Shown here one piece after another: positions 22,194 to 31,036 of a DNA stretch of 64,000 nucleotides. The number at the start of each line of letters is the position of its first letter. The first letter of the stretch is position 1. A program made the position numbers and the translations under genes. The notes beneath the pieces were generated by a model that worked only from the letters and a program-made list of their open reading frames with translations, did no database searches and was not told where the DNA came from. The stretch is from Corynebacterium afermentans subsp. afermentans (GTDB taxonomy: Bacteria; Actinomycetota; Actinomycetes; Mycobacteriales; Mycobacteriaceae). The stretch is from positions 434,001 to 498,000 of the forward strand of contig NZ_CP046606.1 in the NCBI RefSeq assembly GCF_030408355.1. The letters run 5' to 3'.

Positions 22194-23321
22194 ATGTCTG
22201 CGCTGTATCCCCGGCTGACCCGGGACCGTTCCCGCCGCGTCATCGCTGGCGTGGCGTCCGGTGTAGCCGGCCACCTTGGGGTGGAGGAGAAGTGGGTGCG
22301 CCTGTTTTTCGTCGCGGCCAGCTTCGCCGGCGGGTTCGGCGCACTGTTGTATGCGGCGCTGTGGATGTTTATTCCGGTTGCCGAAAGTGACGCACCTCGG
22401 CAGCGTCCCGGTGTGCTCGACGTCTTCCTGGTGCTTGCGGGGTTCGCGGGCGCGTTGACGGCGCTGCGGCTGTCTTCTGGTGTGGGCGGCACGGTGGTGT
22501 TCGTGCTCGGCTTGCTCATTGTCGGCGCGGTGATCGCGCTGCAGGCATACGACCGCGGCACAGATTCGTGGGCCAACATCGCGGCGTTGACGTTGGGGGC
22601 GCTGCTGGTCATGTCCGGAGTACTTGCCGTGGCGTTCCTCGGGGAGAGCGCAGGAGTCGCCGGTGTGGTGGTCTCCGTGCTGGTCACGGTGCTCGGCGTC
22701 GGGGTGCTGGTCGTGCCGCTTATTGCGAAGCTCGCCAATTCGCTGGTCGCCGAGCGTGAGGCGAAGGCGGTGGCGGACCAGCGCGCGGTGATCGCGTCGC
22801 GTCTGCATGATTCGGTGCTGCAGACGCTCGCGCTGATTCAAAAGCAGGCGGGGGACTCGGAGGAGGTCGCCCGCCTCGCGCGCGCCCAGGAGCGCGAGCT
22901 GCGGGCCTGGCTTTTCGACGACTCCGTGCCCAACCACACCACCACCTTCGCCGCCCTGCAGAAAGCCGCCGGCGAGGTGGAGGACGTGTACGGCATCGTG
23001 ATTCAACCGGTCACGGTGGGCGAGGATGTCGCCTACGACGAACGCACCGAAGCGGTCGTGCTCGCCGCGCGGGAAGCAATGGTCAACGCCGCCAAGCACG
23101 CTGGCGTGGACACGGTCGACGTCTACGCGGAGCATCTCGCGGGCAGGCTCGAGGTGTTCGTGCGCGACCGCGGCACCGGCTTCAACCTCGACGACATCCC
23201 GCAGGACCGGCACGGTTTGCGCGACTCCATCGTCGGCCGCGTGGAGCGGGTTGGGGGAGAGGTGCGCGTGGTGTCGTCGATAGGCAATGGCTCCGAGGTA
23301 GAGATAGCGTTGGACCTATGA
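22194..23321 (+). CDS. esrS: PspC-containing sensor histidine kinase (EsrS-like)
   Basis: A 375-residue kinase of the DesK/NarX (HisKA_3) class. An N-terminal PspC segment (VIAGVASGVAGHLGVEEKWVRL, ALLYAALWMFIP) is followed by about four more membrane helices to residue ~180. The dimerisation helix has the phospho-acceptor His in SRLHDSVLQTLAL, and the ATPase domain has EAMVNAAKHAGVD and a GTGFNLDDI loop. The start could also be ATG 22185. Its stop overlaps the regulator start. It carries a CGTCGATAGGCA 12-mer at 23275. Confidence 0.88.
   Translation: MSALYPRLTRDRSRRVIAGVASGVAGHLGVEEKWVRLFFVAASFAGGFGALLYAALWMFIPVAESDAPRQRPGVLDVFLVLAGFAGALTALRLSSGVGGTVVFVLGLLIVGAVIALQAYDRGTDSWANIAALTLGALLVMSGVLAVAFLGESAGVAGVVVSVLVTVLGVGVLVVPLIAKLANSLVAEREAKAVADQRAVIASRLHDSVLQTLALIQKQAGDSEEVARLARAQERELRAWLFDDSVPNHTTTFAALQKAAGEVEDVYGIVIQPVTVGEDVAYDERTEAVVLAAREAMVNAAKHAGVDTVDVYAEHLAGRLEVFVRDRGTGFNLDDIPQDRHGLRDSIVGRVERVGGEVRVVSSIGNGSEVEIALDL
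23275..23286 (+). repeat. Dispersed CGTCGATAGGCA motif
   Basis: Exact 12-mer near the 3' end of the kinase gene, extended by ATGGCTCC. It is read as S-S-I-G-N-G-S. Confidence 0.8.
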
Positions 23322-23941
23322 CGCGCGTGTTTCTAGTGGACGACCACTCGGTGTTTCGGGCTGGGGTCAAAGCCGAGCTGGCGGGAGCGGTTGACGTCGT
23401 CGGGGAGGCAGGCACCGTCGCGGAGGCGGTCCGCGGGATCGAAGAGACCCAGCCGGATGTGGTGCTGCTGGACGTCCACATGCCCGACGGGGGCGGACTA
23501 GCCGTGCTCAAGCGGGCGCCTGGCCCGGCGTATCTGGCGTTGAGTGTCTCCGATGCCGCGGAAGACGTCATCGCCTTGATCCGTGCCGGCGCTCGCGGGT
23601 ACGTGACCAAGAACATCGCGGGAGCCGAGCTCGCTGAGGCGATTGAGCGGGTGCGCGGCGGGGACGCGTACTTCTCGCCGCGGCTGGCCGGCTTCGTCCT
23701 CGACGCCTTCGCCTCCGGACCGGTCGTGGAAGAGGACGACCCCGCGGTGGATTCGCTGACCCGCCGCGAGCTCGAGGTGCTGCGGCTGCTCGCGCGGGGT
23801 TACACGTACAAGGAGATCGCGGAGCGGTTGTTTATCTCCGTGAAGACGGTGGAGACGCACGCGTCGAACATTCTGCGTAAGACGCAGACCTCCAACCGCC
23901 ACCAGCTCACCAGGTGGGCGGTGGCGCGGGACTTAGGCTAG
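23318..23941 (+). CDS. esrR: LuxR/NarL-type response regulator (EsrR-like)
   Basis: A 207-residue regulator. The receiver domain (residues 1-115) has acidic VDDHSV, phospho-acceptor Asp in VVLLDVHMPDG and Lys in GYVTKNIAG. The C-terminal LuxR helix-turn-helix reads LTRRELEVLRLLARGYTYKEIAERL. It overlaps the kinase gene by four bases (ATGA), so the two are coupled. It is expected to be phosphorylated by the adjacent kinase and to act on the divergent esrI promoter. Confidence 0.9.
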   Translation: MTRVFLVDDHSVFRAGVKAELAGAVDVVGEAGTVAEAVRGIEETQPDVVLLDVHMPDGGGLAVLKRAPGPAYLALSVSDAAEDVIALIRAGARGYVTKNIAGAELAEAIERVRGGDAYFSPRLAGFVLDAFASGPVVEEDDPAVDSLTRRELEVLRLLARGYTYKEIAERLFISVKTVETHASNILRKTQTSNRHQLTRWAVARDLG

Positions 23942-23948
23942 CGCCGGC

Positions 23949-25820
23949 CTAGAGCACGCCTGCCTGGGTGAGCAGCGAGCGCGCCGTCTTGTCCGTTTCC
24001 TGCAGCATGAGCGGGTCGGTGCCGGGCATGGGGGAGATGGTGGTGTCCGCCCACTGCTTGCCGGTGGGGATGCCCACGATGTGCAGGCGAGGATCCAGCT
24101 TGCCGTCGGGGTGGACGGTGCGGCGGGTGTCGTCGTCGGTCTCCGGGGAGGCGGTTTCCACACCACCCGGTGCGAACGGGCGCACGCGGCCGGCCTCGCG
24201 CAACGACGCGGTCAACGCGTCGGGGGAGGTGCGGATGTCGGGGCCGGGCAGGAAGGCGTCGGCAAGCGCGGCGGTGCGCACCGTGCGACCGTGGCTAACC
24301 GCCGTGTACTCGCCGTCGGATACCTGAACCACGGGGGAGGGGCCTAAGAAGGTGACCAGACCGGCGTCGAAAAGCGCGAGCAGCTCGCGGGTGCGGAACA
24401 GCGGCGGGCCGGAGCCGACCATCTGGCCGAACGCCATGTACTGCGCAAGTGCCGCCTCGCGGGGGCCGCGGCCGTTTTGTGTGGCGATCGCGCTGGGTTT
24501 GCGGCCTGCGGAGATGGCCCATAGGCCGGCCTTGAGCGGGGAGTCCCAGGCGGACACGGCCTCGGTGATGTCGGCCACCATGCCCTCGGCGACGCGTCGG
24601 TTCAGTTCCTCCAGGTTGAGCGCTTCGGTGCCGGCGAGCGGATCCACCCAGGCGGCCATGTCGAACGGTGCGGTGCTCATCCCGTCAAGTGCCTCGGTCA
24701 GCGCGTTCGCGACCGGCAGGATGTCGTCCGAGGTGGCAACCGCGGCAAGGTCGGCGGCGTCGATGGCCGCGAGGATCTCGTCGAGGGCCGCGCTGAGTGC
24801 TTCGGGACGCACACGGGCAAGCACGCGGTAGTACTCGGCGTAGGCGTCACGGGCGAGCGCGGGCCACAGGTCGCGGCCGAAGGACACCGGTGCTTCGGAG
24901 GCGTCGATGGCGGCGCGCAGACGGGAAAGGTCGGCCTTCGGCGGCAGGGAGTGGTACTCGGATTTGGGCAGGTAGGGGTAGCCGCGCCCGGAGGTGACCA
25001 CGAAGTGCGGCTCCTTGCCGGTGGCCTCGTAGCGCAGGCCGGAACGCGCGGAGGCGTCCTCGACGAAGCGGCCGCCGCGATCGATGGTGGTCAGCGCCAT
25101 GAGGTCGAAAAAGCCCATGCCCATGCCGCGAACCACCACGCGCTCGCCGGCCGGCAACTGTGAAACGTCCTGCTCCACGGGGTTGCCCGGCGGGATGTAG
25201 GTCAGACCCGAGTCGGCGAACGCCTGCTGCGCGGGCGTGGGGGCGGGCAGCACCCAGCCGGAGGCGATGACGGTGGCGTCGGCGTGGACCACGGAGCCGT
25301 CGGCAAGTGTGATGGCGTCCTGGGCGCCCTCGGCCGCCAAGGACACGGCGCGGGAGTGGTTCTCGACCACCTCGACCGTGTCCGGTAGCTGCGCGAGCGC
25401 GACCTTCCATGCCCAGCGCAGGTATTCGCCGTAGAGCGCGCGCGAGGGGTTGGACTCGGGGCGGGTGGCGCGCAGCTCCTCGTTGTAGTGCTCGGGGAGG
25501 GAGGCACCGGAGGCGTCGATAAGCGGGTGTGTTTTCTCGCCCCGGAGCGCCTGGATCCACTCGTACATGGTGGGGCCTTCGAGCACGGGGGCGTCAACGG
25601 TCGCGCCGGGCTCGGTGAACAGGGTCACCGCGCCGGCGAGGGTGTTCATGCACAGCGTGCGGGTCTGGTCGGTTTCCCAGATGCGGCCGGCGCCGGTTTG
25701 GGCGTCGTCGATGATGTGCAGGGTGAGCACGCCGCCACTGGCGCCTAGGTAGGCGGCGATGCGTTCGGTGACGGAGATGCCGCGGGGTCCTGCTCCGACG
25801 ATTGCGATGGATGCTGCCAC
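23949..25820 (-). CDS. FAD/NAD(P)-binding protein of the sulfur-linked cluster
   Basis: A 623-residue flavoprotein. The N-terminal dinucleotide fold ASIAIVGAGPRGISVTERI is the FAD-NAD(P)-binding (HpyO/YdhS-like) type. Later blocks include VVRGMGMGFFDL and HIVGIPTGKQWADTTISP near the C-terminus. There is no signal peptide or membrane helix. It is divergent from a peptide-type ABC transporter with a perfect McbR box between them. I infer oxidation or reduction of an imported sulfur compound, but the substrate is unknown. Its 3' end is duplicated as a fossil at 20919. Confidence 0.75.
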   Translation of the reverse strand: MAASIAIVGAGPRGISVTERIAAYLGASGGVLTLHIIDDAQTGAGRIWETDQTRTLCMNTLAGAVTLFTEPGATVDAPVLEGPTMYEWIQALRGEKTHPLIDASGASLPEHYNEELRATRPESNPSRALYGEYLRWAWKVALAQLPDTVEVVENHSRAVSLAAEGAQDAITLADGSVVHADATVIASGWVLPAPTPAQQAFADSGLTYIPPGNPVEQDVSQLPAGERVVVRGMGMGFFDLMALTTIDRGGRFVEDASARSGLRYEATGKEPHFVVTSGRGYPYLPKSEYHSLPPKADLSRLRAAIDASEAPVSFGRDLWPALARDAYAEYYRVLARVRPEALSAALDEILAAIDAADLAAVATSDDILPVANALTEALDGMSTAPFDMAAWVDPLAGTEALNLEELNRRVAEGMVADITEAVSAWDSPLKAGLWAISAGRKPSAIATQNGRGPREAALAQYMAFGQMVGSGPPLFRTRELLALFDAGLVTFLGPSPVVQVSDGEYTAVSHGRTVRTAALADAFLPGPDIRTSPDALTASLREAGRVRPFAPGGVETASPETDDDTRRTVHPDGKLDPRLHIVGIPTGKQWADTTISPMPGTDPLMLQETDKTARSLLTQAGVL

Positions 25821-25863
25821 GGTGAAAATACCTCCACGATTTCTGTGAATCTTTGATCGTATG

Positions 25864-25879
25864 TAGACTGCCTAGTCTA
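25864..25879. promoter_or_regulatory. McbR operator
   Basis: TAGAC-TGCCTA-GTCTA is a perfect match to the TAGAC-N6-GTCTA site of the sulfur/methionine repressor McbR of C. glutamicum. It lies in the shared upstream region of the divergent flavoprotein and ABC transporter operons, 43 bp from the former start and 68 bp from the latter, and could repress both. Confidence 0.8.
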
Positions 25880-25947
25880 TTGCTAAAGAACCGGATTGTC
25901 TAACAGTGGTAATGTGCACTGCGCAACCGAAGAAAGAAGGCGATAAC

Positions 25948-27579
25948 GTGCCTAAAACAAAGGTAGCCGCGACGCTTGCGCTCGGCGCCGCAGCCAGCCT
26001 GCTCGCCGGATGCGCGACGGCGGCTAACGGCGATGACGGTGACGTGCTCACCTACCTGGAATCCAACTGGTTTAACAGCCTGTACCCGCCGGCAGCCGGG
26101 TTTTACCCCAACGGCGGCGTGGTCAACCAACTGACGGACCGGCTGCTTTACCAGGACCCGGAGACGCTGGAGCTTGAGCCGTGGATTGCCACGGACCTGC
26201 CGGAGATCAACGAGGACGCCACGGTGTTCACCTTCGACATCCGCACCGACGTGACATACTCCGACGGCACGCCCATGACCGCGCAGAACATCGTGGACAA
26301 CTTCGACCTGTTCGGCCTAGGCGACAAGGACCGGCTGCTCAACGTCTCGGAGCAGATCTCCAACTACGAGCGCGGCGAGGTCGTCGACGAGGACACGGTG
26401 CGCTTCCACTTCTCCGCACCTTCGCCGGGCTTTGCGCAGGCGACGTCCACCTACAACGCGGGCCTGTTGGCCGATTCCTCGCTGCAGCTGCGCAACGAGG
26501 AGTTCGGCCCCGGTAACGCGGAAAACGTCATCGGTTCCGGCCCGTTCGTGGTGGACAGCGAGACCCTGGGCACCGACCTAGTGCTTAAAGCCCGCGAGGA
26601 TTACGACTGGGCACCGCCGTCGCTGGAGCACCAGGGCCGGGCTCGCCTGGACGGCATCCACTACACCCTGGCCGCGGAAGAGGCCATGCGCTCCGGCGCG
26701 CTGCTGTCCGGCCAGGCCGACGCCGCGCGCACGATCTCCCCGCCGGTGGAGCGCCACCTGAAGGATCAGGACGTGCAGGTGGTCGCCGCCACCGCCAACG
26801 GCATGAACAACCAGCTGGCGATGCGTTTCAACCACCCGCTGTTGCAGGACATCCGCGTGCGCCAGGCGATCATCCATGGCGTTGACCGCGAGGAGATCAT
26901 CCGCATCCTGCTGTCGGATTCCTACCCACTGGCCACCTCATCGATGACCTCGAAGGCCCTGGGGTACGCGGAGCAGCCGGGCGCGTACACCTTCGACCCG
27001 GAAAGCTCGCGCAAGCTTCTCGACGACGCCGGCTGGACCCCCGGCCCGGACGGCATCCGCGAGAAGGACGGCCAGCGCCTGAGCTTGTGGGTCAACCACG
27101 CCCTGCCGCAGCCGCGCTCGAAGGAGATTGTCACCATGATCCAGTCCGACCTACGAGAGCTGGGCATCGAGCTCAACATGGTTGCCGGCGACCGCGCCAC
27201 CCAGAACGCGGCGCAAAAGGACATCAACCGCGTCCAGCTCATGCACACCATGGTGGGGCGCGCGGACTACGACGTGATCGAATCGCACCTGTCGGTGGAC
27301 CGCCGCGATTCGCTTTTGAATAATGCCGGCGACGGCACGCCGATCGACGCGGAGCTGCAGGCGCTGTTGGACAAGGTGGTCTCCACCCCGGACGACGCCG
27401 GCCGCGCCGCCGCATCCAAGGCAGTGCAGGACCACCTGACCGAACACGCCTACACCCTGCCGCTGTTTGAAGAGCCGCAGGTCTACGCGCTCGCGCCGCA
27501 CGTGAAGGGCTTTGACACTGAGGCAGTGGCGCGCCCGAGCTTCTACTCGGTGTACTTCGACCGCGAGGAGGACAAGTAG
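25948..27579 (+). CDS. ABC transporter substrate-binding lipoprotein (peptide/nickel type)
   Basis: A 543-residue solute-binding protein of family 5. GTG at 25948 is chosen because AGAAAGAAGG precedes it and a lipoprotein signal follows directly (LALGAAASLLAGC), giving a diacylglyceryl-Cys at about residue 25. Family blocks include ATVFTFDIRTDVTYSDGTPM and VRQAIIHGVDREEII. It is first in an operon of two permeases, a fused ATPase and a CMD-domain protein. The perfect McbR box upstream points to a sulfur-containing ligand. Confidence 0.88.
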   Translation: MPKTKVAATLALGAAASLLAGCATAANGDDGDVLTYLESNWFNSLYPPAAGFYPNGGVVNQLTDRLLYQDPETLELEPWIATDLPEINEDATVFTFDIRTDVTYSDGTPMTAQNIVDNFDLFGLGDKDRLLNVSEQISNYERGEVVDEDTVRFHFSAPSPGFAQATSTYNAGLLADSSLQLRNEEFGPGNAENVIGSGPFVVDSETLGTDLVLKAREDYDWAPPSLEHQGRARLDGIHYTLAAEEAMRSGALLSGQADAARTISPPVERHLKDQDVQVVAATANGMNNQLAMRFNHPLLQDIRVRQAIIHGVDREEIIRILLSDSYPLATSSMTSKALGYAEQPGAYTFDPESSRKLLDDAGWTPGPDGIREKDGQRLSLWVNHALPQPRSKEIVTMIQSDLRELGIELNMVAGDRATQNAAQKDINRVQLMHTMVGRADYDVIESHLSVDRRDSLLNNAGDGTPIDAELQALLDKVVSTPDDAGRAAASKAVQDHLTEHAYTLPLFEEPQVYALAPHVKGFDTEAVARPSFYSVYFDREEDK

Positions 27580-28563
27580 ATGGGCAAGTACGTATTCAAG
27601 CGCATCGGCCAGGCGCTCATCGTGCTCCTTTTGGCCTACACCCTGGCGTTCTTCCTGCTGTCCGCGCTGCCTTCGGACGGCGTGGCCGCCCGCTACGCGG
27701 ACCCGGCCCTGGGCCTGTCCCAGGCAGAAATCGAGCAGATCCGCGAGCAGATGGGTGTGGACAAGCCGCTGATCCAGCAGTACTTCGCCACCTTGGGCGG
27801 GCTGTTCACCGGCGATCTGGGCTACTCGGTGGCCACCGGCACGCCCGTGTTCGACCTGATCACGGACGCCGCGCCGCACACGTTCGCGCTCGCCGCGACG
27901 TCCATCGGGCTTGCAATCGTGGTGGCGCTGGCCACCGCGTACGTGGCCACCCTGCCCGGCGCGGGGCCGCTGCGCAGCTTCTTCCGCACGCTGCCGTCGT
28001 TCATGGTGTCCCTGCCGGGCTTCTGGATCGCAATCCTGTTGCTGCAGTTCTTCTCCTTCCGGCTCGGCTGGGTCAACGTGGTCGACCCGACCCCGCTGGA
28101 GGGGTTGATCCTGCCCACGCTCACCCTCGCCGTGCCGATGGCCGCGCCGCTGATGCAGGTGCTCATCCGCTCCATCGACGCGGTCCGCGCCCAGCCGTTC
28201 GTGCAGGTCGTGCGCGCCCGCGGCGCGAGCGAGGCCCGCATCTTCTGGCGCGACGTGCTGCGCAACTCGCTTCTGCCCGCGATCACCATGGCCGGCCTGC
28301 TGTTTGGTGAGCTCGTCGGCGGTGCCGTGGTCACCGAGACCGTCTTCGGCCGCGCCGGGCTGGGCTCGCTGACCGTGAACGCCGTGTCCAGCCGCGACAT
28401 GCCGGTGCTGCTCGGCGTGGTGCTCATCGCCGCCACCGCGTACGTGGTGATCAACCTGATCGTGGACCTGCTCTACCCGGTGCTAGATGTGCGCCTGCGC
28501 GATCAGGCCACGGCGGAGACTGCAAACACCCCGGCTACGACCGCTAAGGAGGCCGTCCGATGA
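27580..28563 (+). CDS. ABC transporter permease (DppB/OppB type)
   Basis: A 327-residue inner-membrane permease with about six helices, beginning MGKYVFKRIGQALIVLLLAYT, the typical OppB start. The cytoplasmic EAA-like loop reads VRARGASEARIFWRDVLRNSLLPA. It starts immediately after the binding-protein stop and overlaps the second permease by four bases. It pairs with the next gene as the translocation channel. Confidence 0.92.
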   Translation: MGKYVFKRIGQALIVLLLAYTLAFFLLSALPSDGVAARYADPALGLSQAEIEQIREQMGVDKPLIQQYFATLGGLFTGDLGYSVATGTPVFDLITDAAPHTFALAATSIGLAIVVALATAYVATLPGAGPLRSFFRTLPSFMVSLPGFWIAILLLQFFSFRLGWVNVVDPTPLEGLILPTLTLAVPMAAPLMQVLIRSIDAVRAQPFVQVVRARGASEARIFWRDVLRNSLLPAITMAGLLFGELVGGAVVTETVFGRAGLGSLTVNAVSSRDMPVLLGVVLIAATAYVVINLIVDLLYPVLDVRLRDQATAETANTPATTAKEAVR

Positions 28564-29435
28564 GCACGACCAACCTGGTGCACAACCAGCGCGCGCCACA
28601 GAAGGACCACCGGCCGCGCAAGGCCCGCAAGCACCGTCGCTGGAGCTCGCCGGCGACCGTCCTGTCGCTGATCGTGCTGGCCATCGCCGCGCTGTGGGCG
28701 ATCGTGCCCGGAATCTTCGCGCCGCACGACCCGTACAACGGCGTCGACGTGGCACTGCTCGCCCCCAACGGCGAGTACATCTTCGGCACCGACGCGGTGG
28801 GCCGCGACCTGTTCTCGCGCGTGGTCTACGGGGCACACCAGTCGCTGCTTGGCGCTCTGATCGCCGTGGCTGTTGGCCTGGTGCTGGGCACTTTGATCGG
28901 CCTGATCGCGGGCACCCGGCGCGGCTGGGTGGAAACGGTGCTGATGCGCCTGGTGGATGTGCTGCTGGCCATCCCCGGCATCCTGCTATCGCTGTCCATC
29001 ATCATCGTCACCGGCTTCGGCTCCCTGCAGGCGGCGTTCGCTGTCGGTATGACCTCGGTGGCCACGTTCGCGCGCCTGGCGCGCTCGCAGGTGATTCAGA
29101 TCGCCAACGCGGACTTCGTCGAGGCCGCCTACGGCTCCGGCGCCACGCAGGTCCAGGTGCTGTTCCGGCACGTGCTGCCCAACTCGCTGACCCCGGTGCT
29201 GGCGCTGGCAGCCTTGCAGTTCGGCACCGCCATCCTGCAGCTGTCCATCCTGGGGTTCTTGGGCTACGGCGCGCCGCCGCCGACGCCGGAGTGGGGCCTG
29301 CTCATCGCGGAGGGCCGCGACTTCATGGCAACCGCCTGGTGGCTGATCCTGCTGCCCGGCCTGGCCATCGTGGCCACCGTGATGTCCGCCAACCACCTGT
29401 CCCAGGTGATCCAACAGGAAGGTGATGTGAAGTGA
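28560..29435 (+). CDS. ABC transporter permease (DppC/OppC type)
   Basis: A 291-residue permease. An N-terminal basic stretch precedes the first helix (VLSLIVLAIAALWAIVPGIF). The family signature FGTDAVGRDLFSRVVYGA follows, and the EAA-like loop is EAAYGSGATQVQVLFRHVLP. About six transmembrane segments. The start ATGA overlaps the preceding gene and the stop overlaps the ATPase GTG. Confidence 0.92.
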   Translation: MSTTNLVHNQRAPQKDHRPRKARKHRRWSSPATVLSLIVLAIAALWAIVPGIFAPHDPYNGVDVALLAPNGEYIFGTDAVGRDLFSRVVYGAHQSLLGALIAVAVGLVLGTLIGLIAGTRRGWVETVLMRLVDVLLAIPGILLSLSIIIVTGFGSLQAAFAVGMTSVATFARLARSQVIQIANADFVEAAYGSGATQVQVLFRHVLPNSLTPVLALAALQFGTAILQLSILGFLGYGAPPPTPEWGLLIAEGRDFMATAWWLILLPGLAIVATVMSANHLSQVIQQEGDVK

Positions 29436-31036
29436 GTGCGCCCGTACTCGAGGTAGAAGGCCTGACCGTCGCGTACGGCGACGCGGATCCGGTGGTGCGC
29501 GACATCTCGTTTTCCGTCGAGGCCGGGAAGATGACCGCCATTGTGGGCGAGTCCGGTTCCGGCAAGACCACCTCCGCGATGGCGGCGCTCGACCTGCTGG
29601 GGCCTAGCGGCAACGTGCTTTCCGGCAGCATCCGCTTCAAGGGCCAGGAACTGTCTGGCCTGACCAACGCCGAGTGGCGCAAGCTGCGCGGCACGAAGAT
29701 TGGGCTGGTGCCGCAGGATCCGAACAACTCGCTCAACCCGTTGAAGACCATCGGTGCCTCGGTGCAGGACGGCCTGGAGATTCATGGGGTGGGGGATGCC
29801 GCTAAGCGCCGTCGTAAAGCAATTGCCCTGCTGGAGCGCGTGGGTATCGACGACCCGGAGCGCCGCTACGACCAGTACCCGCACGAGCTGTCCGGCGGCA
29901 TGAAGCAACGGGTGCTCATCGCGGCGGCGGTGGCGCTTGAGCCCGAGGTGCTGATTGCGGACGAACCGACGTCCGCGCTCGATGTAACGGTGCAGAAAAC
30001 CATCCTGGACCTGCTGGATGAGATGCGCGCTGAGCTGGGTCTTGGCATCGTTTTCATCACCCATGACCTCGCTGTTGCGGGTGATCGGGCGGACGATGTG
30101 GTGATCATGGAGCGCGGCGAAGTGGTCGAGCACGGGCCGGTGAGCCGGGTGCTGACCAGCCCGCAACAGGACTACTCGAAGCGCCTGCTCGCCAACGTGC
30201 CCTCGCTTGCGGTCGCAGATGCTTATCGACGCCCTCCGGTTGCCCCCGAGGCCCTCCTTTCCGTCAGCGGGCTGACCAAGCGCTACGGCGACTTCACGGC
30301 AGTCGAGGACATCTCCTTCGACGTGGCGCGCGGCTCCACCCACGCGTTGGTGGGCGGCTCCGGCTCCGGCAAGACCACCACGGGGCGCGTGATTTCTATG
30401 TTTAACCAGCCCACGGCGGGAAGCATCACCCTAGACGGCACGGAGCTGACGGGGCTGACACCGAAGCAGCAGCGTGGCCTTCGCAGGCGGGTGCAGATGG
30501 TGTACCAGAACCCGTACTCCTCGCTGGACCCGAAGATGCGCGTCGGCGAGATCGTCGCCGAGCCGTTGCGCAACCTCGCCGGCGCCTCGAAGCGTGAGGC
30601 GCTCACACGCGCCGACGAGTTTTTGGCGCGCGTGGCGCTGGACCCGGCCCGGTTTGCTAACCGCACCCCGGCGCAGCTGTCCGGCGGGCAGCGCCAGCGC
30701 GTGGCCATCGCTCGCGCCCTGATCGTTCAGCCGGAGCTGGTGGTGTTGGACGAGGCCGTCTCCGCACTCGATGTGACCGTGCAGGCCCAAATCCTGGAGC
30801 TTTTGGAGGATCTGCAGCGCGAGCTGGGCCTGACCTACGTGTTTATCTCCCACGATCTGGCGGTGGTGCGCCAGATTTCGGATACCGTGAGTGTGTTCAG
30901 CCGCGGCCGCCAGGTGGAATACGGGGCGACCAACGACGTGTTTGCGCACCCGAAGCACGACGTCACCCGCGAGCTCATCAACGCCATCCCCGGCACCGTG
31001 TTCCGGGCCCGACAGTTAGGAGAGTTTGTTGTCTAA
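29432..31036 (+). CDS. ABC transporter ATPase, fused DppD-DppF type
   Basis: A 534-residue protein with two complete nucleotide-binding domains. The first has Walker A GESGSGKTT, signature LSGGMKQRVLI and Walker B VLIADEPTSALD. The second has GGSGSGKTT, LSGGQRQRVAIARAL and LVVLDEAVSALD. One polypeptide can therefore energise both permeases. Its start overlaps the previous gene (GTGA) and its end overlaps the CMD-domain gene by 11 bases. A GTCGATAAGC motif falls exactly in the linker between the domains (30220). Confidence 0.93.
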   Translation: MSAPVLEVEGLTVAYGDADPVVRDISFSVEAGKMTAIVGESGSGKTTSAMAALDLLGPSGNVLSGSIRFKGQELSGLTNAEWRKLRGTKIGLVPQDPNNSLNPLKTIGASVQDGLEIHGVGDAAKRRRKAIALLERVGIDDPERRYDQYPHELSGGMKQRVLIAAAVALEPEVLIADEPTSALDVTVQKTILDLLDEMRAELGLGIVFITHDLAVAGDRADDVVIMERGEVVEHGPVSRVLTSPQQDYSKRLLANVPSLAVADAYRRPPVAPEALLSVSGLTKRYGDFTAVEDISFDVARGSTHALVGGSGSGKTTTGRVISMFNQPTAGSITLDGTELTGLTPKQQRGLRRRVQMVYQNPYSSLDPKMRVGEIVAEPLRNLAGASKREALTRADEFLARVALDPARFANRTPAQLSGGQRQRVAIARALIVQPELVVLDEAVSALDVTVQAQILELLEDLQRELGLTYVFISHDLAVVRQISDTVSVFSRGRQVEYGATNDVFAHPKHDVTRELINAIPGTVFRARQLGEFVV

